Part shown: piece after piece, positions 17,978 through 26,929 of the stretch
Layout of the letters: every line of letters begins with the position of its first letter
Numbering within the stretch: position 1 is the first letter of the stretch
NCBI RefSeq assembly: GCF_011392115.1
Contig: NZ_JAAJBT010000006.1
Span: forward strand, 179,638-243,637
Reading direction: 5' to 3'
DNA from: Flavobacterium difficile
Lineage (GTDB): Bacteria; Bacteroidota; Bacteroidia; Flavobacteriales; Flavobacteriaceae
DNA length: 64,000 bases
The notes under the pieces: generated by a model
What the model saw: only the letters and a program-made list of their open reading frames with translations
What the model was told of the DNA's origin: nothing
The model's database searches: none
Translations under genes and position numbers: made by a program

Positions 17978-18769
17978 ATGAAACAGATCGCAGCTAGTTT
18001 ACTAGTACTTTTAACCATCAGTTGTCAACAAAAAGAGCAAACAACAGATACCAATGAATCAAAAAATCAAATCATAAAAACAGAAAAAATGAAAAAAGTA
18101 GTATTCGTTTTAACTAGTCATGATGCACTAGGAAATACAGGAGAGAAAACAGGATTTTGGATCGAAGAATTTGTAGCACCTTATTACGAATTAGCTGATC
18201 AGGGATTTGAAATTACAATTGCTTCACCAAACGGCGGACAACCACCTATTGATCCCAAAAGTTCAGATCCAAGTGCGGCTACTGAAGATACCAAACGTTT
18301 TGATGGTGATAAAGTTTTACAAGAAAAATTAAAAAATTCAGTTAAATTAGCAGACATTAAGGCTGAAGATTATGATGCTATTTTTTATCCTGGCGGACAC
18401 GGACCATTATGGGATTTGGTTTCTGATAAAAATTCTATATCTTTAATCGAAACTTTTTATACTTCCAATAAACCTGTTGCTTTTGTTTGTCATGCTCCAG
18501 CAGTTTTGAAAAATGTTAAAGCAAACGGTGAGTTTTTAGTAAAAGGAAAAAAAGTAACTGGTTTTACAAATGAAGAAGAGGATGCTGTAGGGTTAACTAA
18601 AATTGTTCCCTTTTTATTAGAAGATGCTTTAAAAGCCAATGGTGCTTTATTTAGCAATGGAGAAAATTGGGCGCCTTATGCCGTAGAAGATGGCTTGTTA
18701 ATTACTGGTCAAAATCCAGCTTCATCAAAATTAGTAGCACAAAAATTAATATCACAATTAAACAAATAA
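17978..18769 (+). CDS. DJ-1/PfpI family protein with lipoprotein-type signal
   Basis: A 263-residue protein of the type 1 glutamine amidotransferase-like (Hsp31/glyoxalase III) group. The conserved nucleophile is Cys171 in VAFVCHAPAVL, with the FYPGGHGPLWDL motif at about 136-147. These enzymes convert methylglyoxal to lactate without a cofactor or act as protein deglycases/chaperones. The N-terminus KQIAASLLVLLTISC resembles a lipoprotein signal with Cys16, unusual for a family that is mostly cytoplasmic. An internal ATG at codon 38 (MKKVVFVLTSHDA) would give a cytoplasmic form. It is 3 bases upstream of a YqhD-like gene. Confidence 0.82.
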   Translation: MKQIAASLLVLLTISCQQKEQTTDTNESKNQIIKTEKMKKVVFVLTSHDALGNTGEKTGFWIEEFVAPYYELADQGFEITIASPNGGQPPIDPKSSDPSAATEDTKRFDGDKVLQEKLKNSVKLADIKAEDYDAIFYPGGHGPLWDLVSDKNSISLIETFYTSNKPVAFVCHAPAVLKNVKANGEFLVKGKKVTGFTNEEEDAVGLTKIVPFLLEDALKANGALFSNGENWAPYAVEDGLLITGQNPASSKLVAQKLISQLNK

Positions 18770-18772
18770 ACT

Positions 18773-19939
18773 ATGTTAAATTTCGAATTATACAATCCAG
18801 TTAATTATGTCTTTGGAAAAGGACAGACTGAAAAATTAGCTTCTTTAATTCCTGCAAATGCAAAGGTGCTTTTAGCTTATGGTGGTGGAAGTATTTTTAA
18901 AAATGGTGTGCATGCACAAGTTACAGAAAACTTAAAAGGTTTTGAAGTTGTTGAATTTGGCGGAATTGAACCAAATCCACGTTTTGAAACTCTAATGAAA
19001 GCAGTTGAAATTATTCGTAATGAAAAAATCACATTTATTTTAGCTGTTGGTGGTGGTAGTGTAATTGATGGCGTGAAATTTATTTCTGCAGCGGTAAATT
19101 ACCAAGGTGATGCAGCAGAAATTTTAAGAAAAAGAATTCTATTTACAGATGTTTCGCAAGTCATTCCTTTTGGAACGGTATTAACTTTGCCTGCTACAGG
19201 TTCTGAAATGAATTCTGGAGCTGTTGTAACAATAAATGCGACTCAAGAAAAATTAACTTTAGGTGGAAGTGCTTTGTTTCCAAAATTTTCAATCGTTGAT
19301 CCAACTGTTATTACATCATTACCTAAAAAGCAATTGCAAAATGGAGTAGTAGATGCTTTCACTCACGTAATGGAGCAATATTTGACTTATACACATGACG
19401 CACTTTTACAAGACCGAATTGCTGAAAGTATTTTACAAACTTTAATTGAAATTGGTCCTGATGTAGTAGAAAATCCAAGCGATTATAAATTGGCTTCTAA
19501 TTTTGTTTGGAGTGCAACCATGGCCTTAAACGGATTGATTCAAAAAGGGGTTCCTTCCGATTGGGCAACGCACATGATTGGACACGAATTAACAGCTTTA
19601 TACGAAATAGATCACGCCAGAACATTGGCAATTATTGGTCCGAATTTATACCGTGTGATGTTTGAAACTAAGAAAGATAAATTGGCACAATATGGCAAAA
19701 GAGTTTGGCACATCGAAGGAAATTCAACCGAAGAAATTGCAGAGCAAGCGATCGAAAAAACAGTTGCTTTTTTCCATACTATGGGAATGAAAACCAAACT
19801 TTCAGAAAATACAGAAGATTATGCTAAAACAGCCGACTTTATCGTAAATCGTTTTGAAGAAAGAGGTTGGAAAGCAATGGGTGAAAAACAAAACATTACT
19901 TTAGAAAAAGTAAGAGAAATTGTTGAATTGAGCTATTAA
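18773..19939 (+). CDS. Iron/zinc-dependent alcohol dehydrogenase, YqhD-like aldehyde reductase
   Basis: A 388-residue NADPH-dependent alcohol dehydrogenase of the BdhA/YqhD group. The predicted metal ligands Asp194, His198, His267 and His281 fall at the same numbers as I recall for E. coli YqhD, which strongly supports that subgroup. GGGS motifs for nucleotide binding lie at 37-40 and 93-96. YqhD reduces short-chain aldehydes, including those from lipid peroxidation and methylglyoxal. It follows the DJ-1-like gene with a 3-base gap, so the pair is an operon that probably removes reactive aldehydes under control of the divergent LysR protein. Confidence 0.9.
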   Translation: MLNFELYNPVNYVFGKGQTEKLASLIPANAKVLLAYGGGSIFKNGVHAQVTENLKGFEVVEFGGIEPNPRFETLMKAVEIIRNEKITFILAVGGGSVIDGVKFISAAVNYQGDAAEILRKRILFTDVSQVIPFGTVLTLPATGSEMNSGAVVTINATQEKLTLGGSALFPKFSIVDPTVITSLPKKQLQNGVVDAFTHVMEQYLTYTHDALLQDRIAESILQTLIEIGPDVVENPSDYKLASNFVWSATMALNGLIQKGVPSDWATHMIGHELTALYEIDHARTLAIIGPNLYRVMFETKKDKLAQYGKRVWHIEGNSTEEIAEQAIEKTVAFFHTMGMKTKLSENTEDYAKTADFIVNRFEERGWKAMGEKQNITLEKVREIVELSY

Positions 19940-20022
19940 GAAAAAGTAAAAGGTAAAAAGGCAAAGGAAAAAAGTTGTCCAGTTCAATTTTACAAAAAAT
20001 TAAAGGCACAATAGCAAAATAA

Positions 20023-20058
20023 AAAAAGCGTCATCGAATTACTTCTTTGACGCTTTTT
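20023..20058. terminator. Bidirectional terminator
   Basis: Eleven-base perfect arms (20023-20033 and 20048-20058) ending in A and T tracts, between the convergent alcohol dehydrogenase and lipoprotein genes. The 80 bases just upstream are purine-rich (AAAAAGTAAAAGG-like), similar in style to the tandem array at 22469. Confidence 0.9.
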
Positions 20059-20080
20059 ACAAACTAAACTAAACTACTAA

Positions 20081-20968
20081 CTATTTTTTAACCATTGTTA
20101 CTGGTGTTAAATTTGTTTTGGTTCTTGAAGCTGCATTTCTCATAATCGGAATAAAGCCTCTTCCTACAAATTCATATGTTGTGCCACTTGCAATGTGGTA
20201 TAATCTTATTCTTCCATCATTAATTACAGTGATGTTAAATCCTTCGTAATCATTTGTATTATAATACAGATTCAATTTTTTGGTGTAATTATTTCCAGCA
20301 ACATTTTGAATGTTATAACTTCCCGTGTAATCCCAATAAATGTTATTCACATTTCCTATCATATAATCTTGTGAAGAACGGAACGTATCGTTACTACCAA
20401 TCACAAATTTCAGATAATTTTCAGCATCAAATGCATTCGGATTTCCAGTTGCACTAGTGTACACTTTTTCCCATGCTACATATTCTTGTAAGAAATAATG
20501 CATGTTGTCGTAAAACACTCTATCATAATCAAAAGAACTTCTCTGATAACCTATCAAATAGTATGCCGTATTTGTATAAGGATCAATTAATTTAATTTCA
20601 TTTCTAGAAATCTGATAAACATCTAACTCATAAAAACCATAAATATTGTGATAAACTCTAATAGAATTTGAAGTATAATCACAGTATCCAATATTTATTC
20701 CAAAACCATTTCCTGTACTTCCAATTCCAACTAAATTATTATTGGCTAATACATCGCCACCTAAAAAAGAAATTGTAAATGCTTTTGATAAAAAGGGAAC
20801 TTCTCCGTTTCCAGTCGTCATATTATAATCTACATACCATAAATCATAACTTTCCATTAATTCAGGTAAACTTATGTTATCCTGATAATCATTTATCACC
20901 ACATCTGTAGTACAAGATTGTAAAGAAAAGAGTGAAATAAATGTCACTAAAAGTAATTTTGCTTTCAT
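20081..20968 (-). CDS. Orphan lipoprotein of unknown function
   Basis: A 295-residue protein with a clear lipoprotein signal (KLLLVTFISLFSLQSC, Cys in LQSC). I do not recognise its family. The mature part opens with a polar linker and then LPELMESYDLWYVDYNMTTGNGEVPFLSKAFTISFLGGDVLANNN, which looks like the N-terminal strand pattern of small nutrient- or pectin-binding lipoproteins of Bacteroidota, but the match is weak. It is rich in Tyr and Asn, as expected for an exported beta-rich protein. It is monocistronic, with no neighbour that explains it. Confidence 0.65.
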   Translation of the reverse strand: MKAKLLLVTFISLFSLQSCTTDVVINDYQDNISLPELMESYDLWYVDYNMTTGNGEVPFLSKAFTISFLGGDVLANNNLVGIGSTGNGFGINIGYCDYTSNSIRVYHNIYGFYELDVYQISRNEIKLIDPYTNTAYYLIGYQRSSFDYDRVFYDNMHYFLQEYVAWEKVYTSATGNPNAFDAENYLKFVIGSNDTFRSSQDYMIGNVNNIYWDYTGSYNIQNVAGNNYTKKLNLYYNTNDYEGFNITVINDGRIRLYHIASGTTYEFVGRGFIPIMRNAASRTKTNLTPVTMVKK

Positions 20969-21281
20969 AATTTATAATTTTAATTGTTTGTGGTAAATTA
21001 TGTTATCGCTTTTTTTATTTGTGCAAACTTTTTATGGTAGCGATTTCATAATAAATAATTTTAAGGTTATGAAGTGTAATTCAATTGCCGTGCCAAAAAA
21101 GTTGTATTCACAACTCATTAACAAGTTTTTTAAAAAACAATAGCAATAACTACAGGAATTTCAATGATAATTTCAATTTTTATTATAATTTCAGATTTAA
21201 ACTTTATTTTGTTTAAACACAGATTACATAAATTATTAAAATCGGTTTAATCTTTCATACTGGTTCCTATAAATTGCTTTT
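20969..21281. other. Intergenic stretch without a recognisable gene
   Basis: AT-rich spacer upstream of the orphan lipoprotein. It includes an eroded AACACAGATT element near 21216-21252 that resembles the better one at 58097-58148. I see no ORF, RNA gene or clear promoter in it. Confidence 0.5.
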
Positions 21282-21437
21282 TGACATTGTTTTTGCTATT
21301 GAATTTTTTCTTTCTATTCCTAAAGAATTTTGATATTGTTTTTTGCTGTTGTTATTGATAATAAATTTTGTCATTGTTATTGAATTTTTATCATTGCTAT
21401 TGATTTTTGCTATTGATTTTGCATATTGCCATTGAAA
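21282..21437. repeat. Decayed 13-base tandem repeat upstream of gpsA
   Basis: TGCTATTGATTTT occurs twice in a row (about 21395-21420), and diverged copies with a TNNTATTG or TTTGNCATTG core recur on both sides. The repeat keeps the minus strand open for about 70 codons, but the encoded peptide is only repeat translation. Confidence 0.65.
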
Positions 21438-21441
21438 AGTG

Positions 21442-21449
21442 TATTTTTG
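21442..21449 (+). promoter_or_regulatory. -7 promoter element for gpsA
   Basis: TATTTTTG matches TAnnTTTG and is 19 bases ahead of the gpsA ATG. A second match lies at 21458-21465 but would leave almost no leader. Confidence 0.45.
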
Positions 21450-21468
21450 AGGTTCATTATTTTTGAAT

Positions 21469-22464
21469 ATGGAAAACAATAAAAAATTCGCAGTTATAGG
21501 TGGTGGAAGTTGGGCAACAGCTATTGCAAAAATGCTATGTGAAAACCAAGAAAAAATTGCTTGGTATATGCGAAGTACTTACGCTTTAGAACATTTAAAA
21601 CACCAAAAACACAATCCGAATTATTTGAGTTCGGTAGCTTTTGACACCAATAAATTGCAATTGACCAACGATATTAACGAAGCTATAAAATTTGCGGATG
21701 TTATTATTTTTGCTATTCCATCTGCGTTTTTAAGTGGTGAATTAGAAAAAATGACGGAATCTTTGGAAGGAAAAACTATTTTTTCAGCCATAAAAGGTAT
21801 AGTTCCAGAAACTAGTTTAATTGTAGGAGAACATTTTCATCACAAATTTAATATTCCATATGAAAATATTGGAGTCATCACCGGACCTTGTCATGCTGAA
21901 GAAGTAGCGCTAGAACGTTTATCCTATTTAACAATTGCTTGTTCCGATAAAGAAAAAGCAAAATATTTAGCTAAAAATGTTTCTTCTTATTACATCAAAG
22001 CCAAAACCTCAGATGACATTGTTGGAACGGAATATGCAGCAGTTTTAAAAAATATCTATTCCATTGCGGCTGGAATTGCACATGGTTTAGGTTATGGAGA
22101 TAACTTCCAAGCGGTTTTAATGAGTAATGCCATTCGCGAAATGAAAAAATTCATTAAAAAAGTACATAAAATGAAACGCAATATTAACGATTCTGCTTAT
22201 TTGGGCGATTTGTTAGTCACAGGATATTCTGTATTTTCAAGAAACAGAATGTTTGGTAATATGATAGGGAAGGGCTATACCGTTAAATCTGCTCAAATGG
22301 AAATGAGTATGGTAGCTGAAGGCTATTACGCGGTAAAAAGTGCTTACAATTTAAACTTGGAATACAAAGCTAAAACACCAATCATTGACGCTGTTTACCA
22401 AATTTTATATGAAGGAAAAGATGCGAAAGCAGTATTTAATAAATTAACGGAGAAGTTGGATTAG
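21469..22464 (+). CDS. gpsA: NAD(P)H-dependent glycerol-3-phosphate dehydrogenase
   Basis: Makes sn-glycerol 3-phosphate from dihydroxyacetone phosphate for phospholipid synthesis. The ATG at 21469 gives MENNKKFAVIGGGSWATAIAKM, the usual start with the Rossmann GGGSWATA motif; an earlier TTG at 21463 overlaps a promoter-like box. Also visible are IVPET, GPCHAEEVA, the active-site Lys region in YAAVLKNIYSIAAGI, and GDLLVTGYSVFSRNR. Length is 331 residues, normal for the family. The gene lies alone between two tandem repeat arrays. Confidence 0.95.
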   Translation: MENNKKFAVIGGGSWATAIAKMLCENQEKIAWYMRSTYALEHLKHQKHNPNYLSSVAFDTNKLQLTNDINEAIKFADVIIFAIPSAFLSGELEKMTESLEGKTIFSAIKGIVPETSLIVGEHFHHKFNIPYENIGVITGPCHAEEVALERLSYLTIACSDKEKAKYLAKNVSSYYIKAKTSDDIVGTEYAAVLKNIYSIAAGIAHGLGYGDNFQAVLMSNAIREMKKFIKKVHKMKRNINDSAYLGDLLVTGYSVFSRNRMFGNMIGKGYTVKSAQMEMSMVAEGYYAVKSAYNLNLEYKAKTPIIDAVYQILYEGKDAKAVFNKLTEKLD

Positions 22465-22468
22465 TTAA

Positions 22469-22608
22469 AGAGCCAAGTGAAAAGAGCCAAGTAAAAAGAC
22501 CCAAGTAAAAAGAGCTAAGTGAAAAGAGCCAAGTAAAAAGAGCCAAGTAAAAAGAGTCAAGTAAAAAGAGCCAAGTAAAAAGAGTCAAGTAAAAAGAGCC
22601 AAGTAAAA
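22469..22608 (+). repeat. Ten-copy 14-base tandem repeat
   Basis: Ten head-to-tail units of AGAGCCAAGTAAAA with one or two substitutions each (for example AGAGTCAAGTAAAA, AGAGCTAAGTGAAA), without indels, from 22469 to 22608. A diverged eleventh unit (AGGCAAAAGTTAAA) follows at 22609-22622. It starts 5 bases after the gpsA stop codon. There are no unique spacers, so it is a minisatellite and not a CRISPR. Confidence 0.97.
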
Positions 22609-22683
22609 AGGCAAAAGTTAAAAGTTTAGCTTGTCATTTAGACTTTTGGAGAAATCTATTAATCTTGGGAGGTTTATTTAAAT

Positions 22684-23073
22684 ATGATAAATGGTATAAT
22701 GAGTTTTAAAGATTTAAAAAAAAATAATAATCTTGCTATTTTAGTATTTTTACTTTTTAACATAACCCTAATTTACGATTTATTTTTTTCAAAAGAGTTT
22801 TTTTTAGAAGGTATATTTGTTATAGGAATAGTTGTATTATCATTGATAAAAATTGCTTCAAACTTTTTTTATTTAAAAATTCATAAGTATTTCTTGTATT
22901 TTCTTAATATTTTTATTATTTTATTACAAGTATTTTTTTTTATTTTTTTATCAATTCTTTTATTTGGTTATGGTTTTTCAGGTAAAACAATTCATTTAGT
23001 TTGGTATTCTGCAGTCATTCTGAATTCAATCATGTTAGTTTTAACAATTAAAGAAATACAAAGAATAAAATGA
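22684..23073 (+). CDS. Small four-helix membrane protein
   Basis: A 129-residue hydrophobic protein with about four membrane helices (residues about 16-35, 40-62, 70-95 and 102-122). GGGAGG lies 11 bases before the ATG at 22684; a second in-frame ATG at 22699 is possible. It is very Phe/Ile/Leu rich and of low-GC codon use. I do not recognise the family. It stands alone between the repeat array and priA, in the same direction. Confidence 0.55.
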   Translation: MINGIMSFKDLKKNNNLAILVFLLFNITLIYDLFFSKEFFLEGIFVIGIVVLSLIKIASNFFYLKIHKYFLYFLNIFIILLQVFFFIFLSILLFGYGFSGKTIHLVWYSAVILNSIMLVLTIKEIQRIK

Positions 23074-23183
23074 TTATCAATCCTATAAAATTATTAGTGA
23101 TTATGTGATTTCTCCTTTTGGTCAAAATGACAAGATTGTAAAAACCTTTAATCCATAGCTAAGAATCTACTAACCCATTTCAA

Positions 23184-25625
23184 ATGCACTTCATCAACGT
23201 AATTCTTCCTTTAAATCTTGATAAAACGTTTACGTATTCCGTAAATGTGGAAGAATACAAGTTTTTGAAACCTGGTATGCGAGTTACCGTTCCGTTTGGA
23301 AAAACAAAAGTGTATACGGCTTTAGTTGTGGAAAAGCACACCAATCCACCAGAATTATATGAAGCGAAAGAAATCAGTCAAATTATTGATGAAGTTCCAA
23401 TTGTAAACGACATTCAACTGAAACATTGGAGTTGGATTGCCTCATATTATATGTGTTCGATTGGAGAAGTTTTTAAATCCGCGTTGCCTTCTGGATTGAT
23501 TTTAGAAAGTGAAACGATGATTTCTTCTTCGCATACGGATGCAGATAAAACATTAGCTACAGATGATGAATTTTTGGTGTTAGAAGCCTTAGAAAATAAA
23601 TCTTCGATTACAATTTTAGAAATTTCTCAAATCTTAAATAAGAAAAATGTAATTCCAATTATTCAAAGTTTGCTAGCCAAAGGTTTGCTTACCATGCAAG
23701 ATGAGGTTCAAGATACTTATAAACCTAAGTTGGTGAAATACATCAAGCTACAAGATGCATTTTTACAAGCAGAAAAATTACAAGAATTATTAGAGATTTT
23801 AGGAAAAGCCAAAAAACAAAAAGAGATTGTTTTGTCGTATTTTCAATTGCAAGCGACAGAAAAAAAGCCAATTCCTGCAAAATTATTAATCGAAACTTCT
23901 GGTGTGAGTGCTGCGGTGATTAAATCGTTAGTAGATAAACAAATTTTCGAAGAATATTATATCAATATAGATCGGGTTTCCTTTGAAAAAGAAGCCGATT
24001 ATGAAATTCATTTAAGCGAATCTCAAGCCATAGTTTTAGATAGTATTAAAGAAAAATTCCAACAGTTTGATGTCAATTTATTGCATGGTGTAACTGCTTC
24101 AGGTAAAACAGAAGTTTATATTAAACTTATTGAAGAATTTTTACAAAAAGATAAACAAGTTTTGTTTCTGTTGCCAGAAATAGCTTTAACTACACAATTA
24201 GTGCAGCGTTTATCGGCCTATTTTGGAAATCAAATTGCGGTTTTTCATTCGAAATACAATTCTAATGAACGGGTTGAGGTGTATAATCATGTCTTGCAAA
24301 ACTCTGAAAATGCCAAAGTTGTTTTAGGGGTTCGAAGTGCTTTGTTTTTACCTTTTTCCAACTTAGGTTTGATTGTGGTTGATGAAGAACATGAAGCCAC
24401 ATATAAACAGCAAGATCCAGCGCCACGTTATCATGCCAGAGATGCGGCAATAGTTTTAGCAAAATTTCACAATGCCAAAGTGTTATTAGGAAGTGCTACG
24501 CCAAGTTTAGAATCGTATCATAACGCGAAAACCAATAAATACGGTTTAATCGAATTGTTTACTCGATTTAATAACGTGGTTTTGCCAGAAATTCATTTAA
24601 TAGATTTAAAAGACAAATATTTCCGCAAACGAATGGATGGTCATTTTTCCGATGAACTATTGGAAAGAATGCACGAAACTTTAGCGAATAATGAACAAAT
24701 TATGTTGTTTCAAAATCGCCGAGGCTATTCACCGTATATTGAATGTACGACTTGCGGACATGTGCCTCAATGTCCAAGTTGCGATGTAAGTTTGACGTAT
24801 TACAAATATAAAAATCATCTAAAATGCCATTATTGCGGTCACAGTATTGCAAAACCAACCCATTGTCACGCTTGTAATTCGTTAGATATTTCTGCAAAAG
24901 GTTTCGGTACAGAACAAGTCGAATTGGAATTGATAAAACTTTTTCCAAACAAGCGAATTGCTCGAATGGATCAAGATACTACACGAGGTAAATTTGCTTT
25001 TGAAAAAATGATTGATGCCTTTAAAAATCAGGAAATTGATATTTTAGTGGGTACGCAAATGTTGGCCAAAGGATTAGATTTTGAAAACGTGACATTAGTC
25101 GGCATTCTAAATGCGGATAATTTATTAAATCAACCTTACTATCGAGCTTATGAACGTGCCTATCAAATGATGGTGCAAGTGGCTGGTCGTTCAGGAAGAA
25201 AAGCAAAAAAAGGAAGTGTGGTTATTCAGACTTACAATCCGATGCACAATACCATTCAGCAAGTGGTGCATAACAATTATGTAGCGATGTTTAACGAACA
25301 ATTATATGAAAGACGTAATTTTCAATATCCACCATATTTCCGTTTGTTGCAAATTCGATTAAAGCATAGAGATTATGAAAAGCTTCGTGAAGGTTCAACT
25401 TGGTTATATAATGTATTAAAGCAACAAATTGCGGTTCCTATTTTAGGTCCGGAAGAGCCAGCAATTAATAGAATTCGAAATGAGTACATTCGAACTATTC
25501 TTATCAAGATCCCGAATAATGCGAACCTGATACATACAAAAAAACTCATCAAAAGGGCATTGATGAGCTTTGAGGCGACTTCGCAATATCGTTCAATAAA
25601 AACTACAATTAATGTAGATTATTAA
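23184..25625 (+). CDS. priA: Primosomal protein N' (replication restart helicase)
   Basis: An 813-residue superfamily 2 DNA helicase that reloads the replisome at stalled forks. The N-terminal 3' DNA-binding domain comes first (FINVILPLNLDKTFTYSV). The Walker A motif GVTASGKT is at residues 302-309 and the DEEH box at 400-403. The zinc-binding Cys cluster runs from about residue 521 to 565 (CTTCGH, CPSCDVSL, CHYCGH, CHAC). The later GTQMLAKGLDF and VAGRSGRKAKKG helicase motifs are intact. Length is typical of Bacteroidota PriA. It appears monocistronic. Confidence 0.97.
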   Translation: MHFINVILPLNLDKTFTYSVNVEEYKFLKPGMRVTVPFGKTKVYTALVVEKHTNPPELYEAKEISQIIDEVPIVNDIQLKHWSWIASYYMCSIGEVFKSALPSGLILESETMISSSHTDADKTLATDDEFLVLEALENKSSITILEISQILNKKNVIPIIQSLLAKGLLTMQDEVQDTYKPKLVKYIKLQDAFLQAEKLQELLEILGKAKKQKEIVLSYFQLQATEKKPIPAKLLIETSGVSAAVIKSLVDKQIFEEYYINIDRVSFEKEADYEIHLSESQAIVLDSIKEKFQQFDVNLLHGVTASGKTEVYIKLIEEFLQKDKQVLFLLPEIALTTQLVQRLSAYFGNQIAVFHSKYNSNERVEVYNHVLQNSENAKVVLGVRSALFLPFSNLGLIVVDEEHEATYKQQDPAPRYHARDAAIVLAKFHNAKVLLGSATPSLESYHNAKTNKYGLIELFTRFNNVVLPEIHLIDLKDKYFRKRMDGHFSDELLERMHETLANNEQIMLFQNRRGYSPYIECTTCGHVPQCPSCDVSLTYYKYKNHLKCHYCGHSIAKPTHCHACNSLDISAKGFGTEQVELELIKLFPNKRIARMDQDTTRGKFAFEKMIDAFKNQEIDILVGTQMLAKGLDFENVTLVGILNADNLLNQPYYRAYERAYQMMVQVAGRSGRKAKKGSVVIQTYNPMHNTIQQVVHNNYVAMFNEQLYERRNFQYPPYFRLLQIRLKHRDYEKLREGSTWLYNVLKQQIAVPILGPEEPAINRIRNEYIRTILIKIPNNANLIHTKKLIKRALMSFEATSQYRSIKTTINVDY

Positions 25626-25722
25626 ATTTTTATAGCTTTCAGTTTGTCAATCTGAATTGGTTTCAGATTTTTCTCCTTTAAATTCAATTCAAAAACAAAT
25701 TCAAAATGAAAAAGCATTAAAT

Positions 25723-26421
25723 TTAATAATTTTCTAAAATAGTTATTATTTCTTCTTTTTTATTTCTACTTAACGGAATTTTTTCTCCATCAATTTCAAC
25801 TTGCTTACTGTTAAAGCGTTCTACTTTATCTAAATTGATAATATATGATTTATGAATTCTTAAAAAATTATCTTTAGGAAGTTCTGTTTCAAAGGCTTTC
25901 ATTGTGGATAGTACTAAGTGTGTGTCTTCATAAGTCACCACTTTTATATAATCGCCAAAAGCTTCCACCCATTTAATATGAGAAGTATAAATTTTTATTT
26001 TTTTGAGATTACTTTTGATAATTAAATGTGGTCCATGATCATCATGAATTTGATCATGTTTTAATTGGTGCATTTCTAGTGCTTTTTTTACAGAAACTAA
26101 AAAACGTTCTTTTTTTATGGGTTTTTGTAAAAAATCTAAGGCAGAATATTCAAAAGCTTTTACAGCATAATCAGCTTTAGATGTGATAAAAACAATTAAA
26201 GGTTTTATTTTTAGTCCGTCTAATAAATCGAAGCCGGTAATATGTGGCATTTCAATATCTAAGAAAATTAAATCTACATTATTGTTGGTAATGTAACTTT
26301 TGGCTTCTAATGCATTCGAGAAATCACCTCCTAATCTTAAATTAGCATGTTCAGAAATTAGTTTTGCAATGGTAATTCGCTGAATTGAACTGTCATCTAC
26401 AACAATGGTATTTAATTTCAT
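25723..26421 (-). CDS. LytTR family response regulator
   Basis: A 232-residue two-domain regulator. The receiver domain (1-120) has the acidic pair D9-D10, the phospho-acceptor Asp55 (LIFLDIEMPH), the T/S switch in VFITSKAD, and Lys in FLQKPIKKERF. The LytTR DNA-binding domain (about 135-230) carries IKWVEAFGDYIKVVT and FLRIHKSYIINLDKV. Such regulators are usually paired with a membrane histidine kinase of the LytS/HisKA_7TM type; none is adjacent, so this one is an orphan here. It lies between priA and the ribosomal operon, on the opposite strand to both. Confidence 0.93.
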   Translation of the reverse strand: MKLNTIVVDDSSIQRITIAKLISEHANLRLGGDFSNALEAKSYITNNNVDLIFLDIEMPHITGFDLLDGLKIKPLIVFITSKADYAVKAFEYSALDFLQKPIKKERFLVSVKKALEMHQLKHDQIHDDHGPHLIIKSNLKKIKIYTSHIKWVEAFGDYIKVVTYEDTHLVLSTMKAFETELPKDNFLRIHKSYIINLDKVERFNSKQVEIDGEKIPLSRNKKEEIITILENY

Positions 26422-26530
26422 AAGTAAAAATTGACTAGATAGTTTTTTTTTTAGTTTTGTTTAACACGTAAAAATATGTAAAAAAAATACAACTAACTAA
26501 TATTGTGATAAAAAAAATACTTTTTATGAA

Positions 26531-26561
26531 TTTGTTAGTTTCATTAAAATGTTTATCTTTG
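26531..26561 (+). promoter_or_regulatory. Promoter of the rpsF-rpsR-rplI operon
   Basis: TTTG at 26531-26534 and TATCTTTG at 26554-26561, 19 bases apart, match the -33/-7 pair of Bacteroidota promoters. The -7 element is 24 bases before the rpsF ATG. Confidence 0.7.
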
Positions 26562-26585
26562 CACCCAATTTAAAAATAATTACAA

Positions 26586-26927
26586 ATGAAAAATTACGAA
26601 ACTGTTTTCATTTTGAATCCCGTTTTATCTGATGTTCAGGTAAAGGAAACAGTAAGCAAATTTGAAGATTTTCTTACTTCTAAGGGTGCTAAAATGGTAT
26701 CAAAAGAGGATTGGGGCTTAAAAAAATTAGCCTATGAAATCCAACACAAAAAAAGTGGTTTTTACCATTTATTTGAATTCCAGGCTCCAGCTGAATTAAT
26801 CATTTCGTTAGAAACTGAATTCAGAAGAGATGAAAGAATCATGAGATTCTTAACTGTTTCTTTAGACAAACATGCCATTTCTTGGGCGGAAAGAAGAAGA
26901 GAAAAATTAAAAACTAAAGGTAACTAA
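26586..26927 (+). CDS. rpsF: 30S ribosomal protein S6
   Basis: A 113-residue protein beginning [16 protein letters not shown], with the ferredoxin-like fold sequence [26 protein letters not shown] and the [15 protein letters not shown] strand. S6 binds 16S rRNA together with S18 in the platform of the small subunit. It is the first gene of the usual rpsF-rpsR-rplI operon, with a 2-base gap to rpsR. Confidence 0.97.
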   Translation: MKNYETVFILNPVLSDVQVKETVSKFEDFLTSKGAKMVSKEDWGLKKLAYEIQHKKSGFYHLFEFQAPAELIISLETEFRRDERIMRFLTVSLDKHAISWAERRREKLKTKGN

Positions 26928-26929
26928 TT

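Noticed and set aside
21267..21479. Small protein on the minus strand ahead of gpsA
   Set aside because: The peptide is a translation of the decayed AT-rich repeat (Asn/Lys/Ser/Ile only) and overlaps the gpsA promoter and start.
22469..22608. CRISPR array
   Set aside because: Units are contiguous with no unique spacers and only 14 bases long; no cas genes are in the window.
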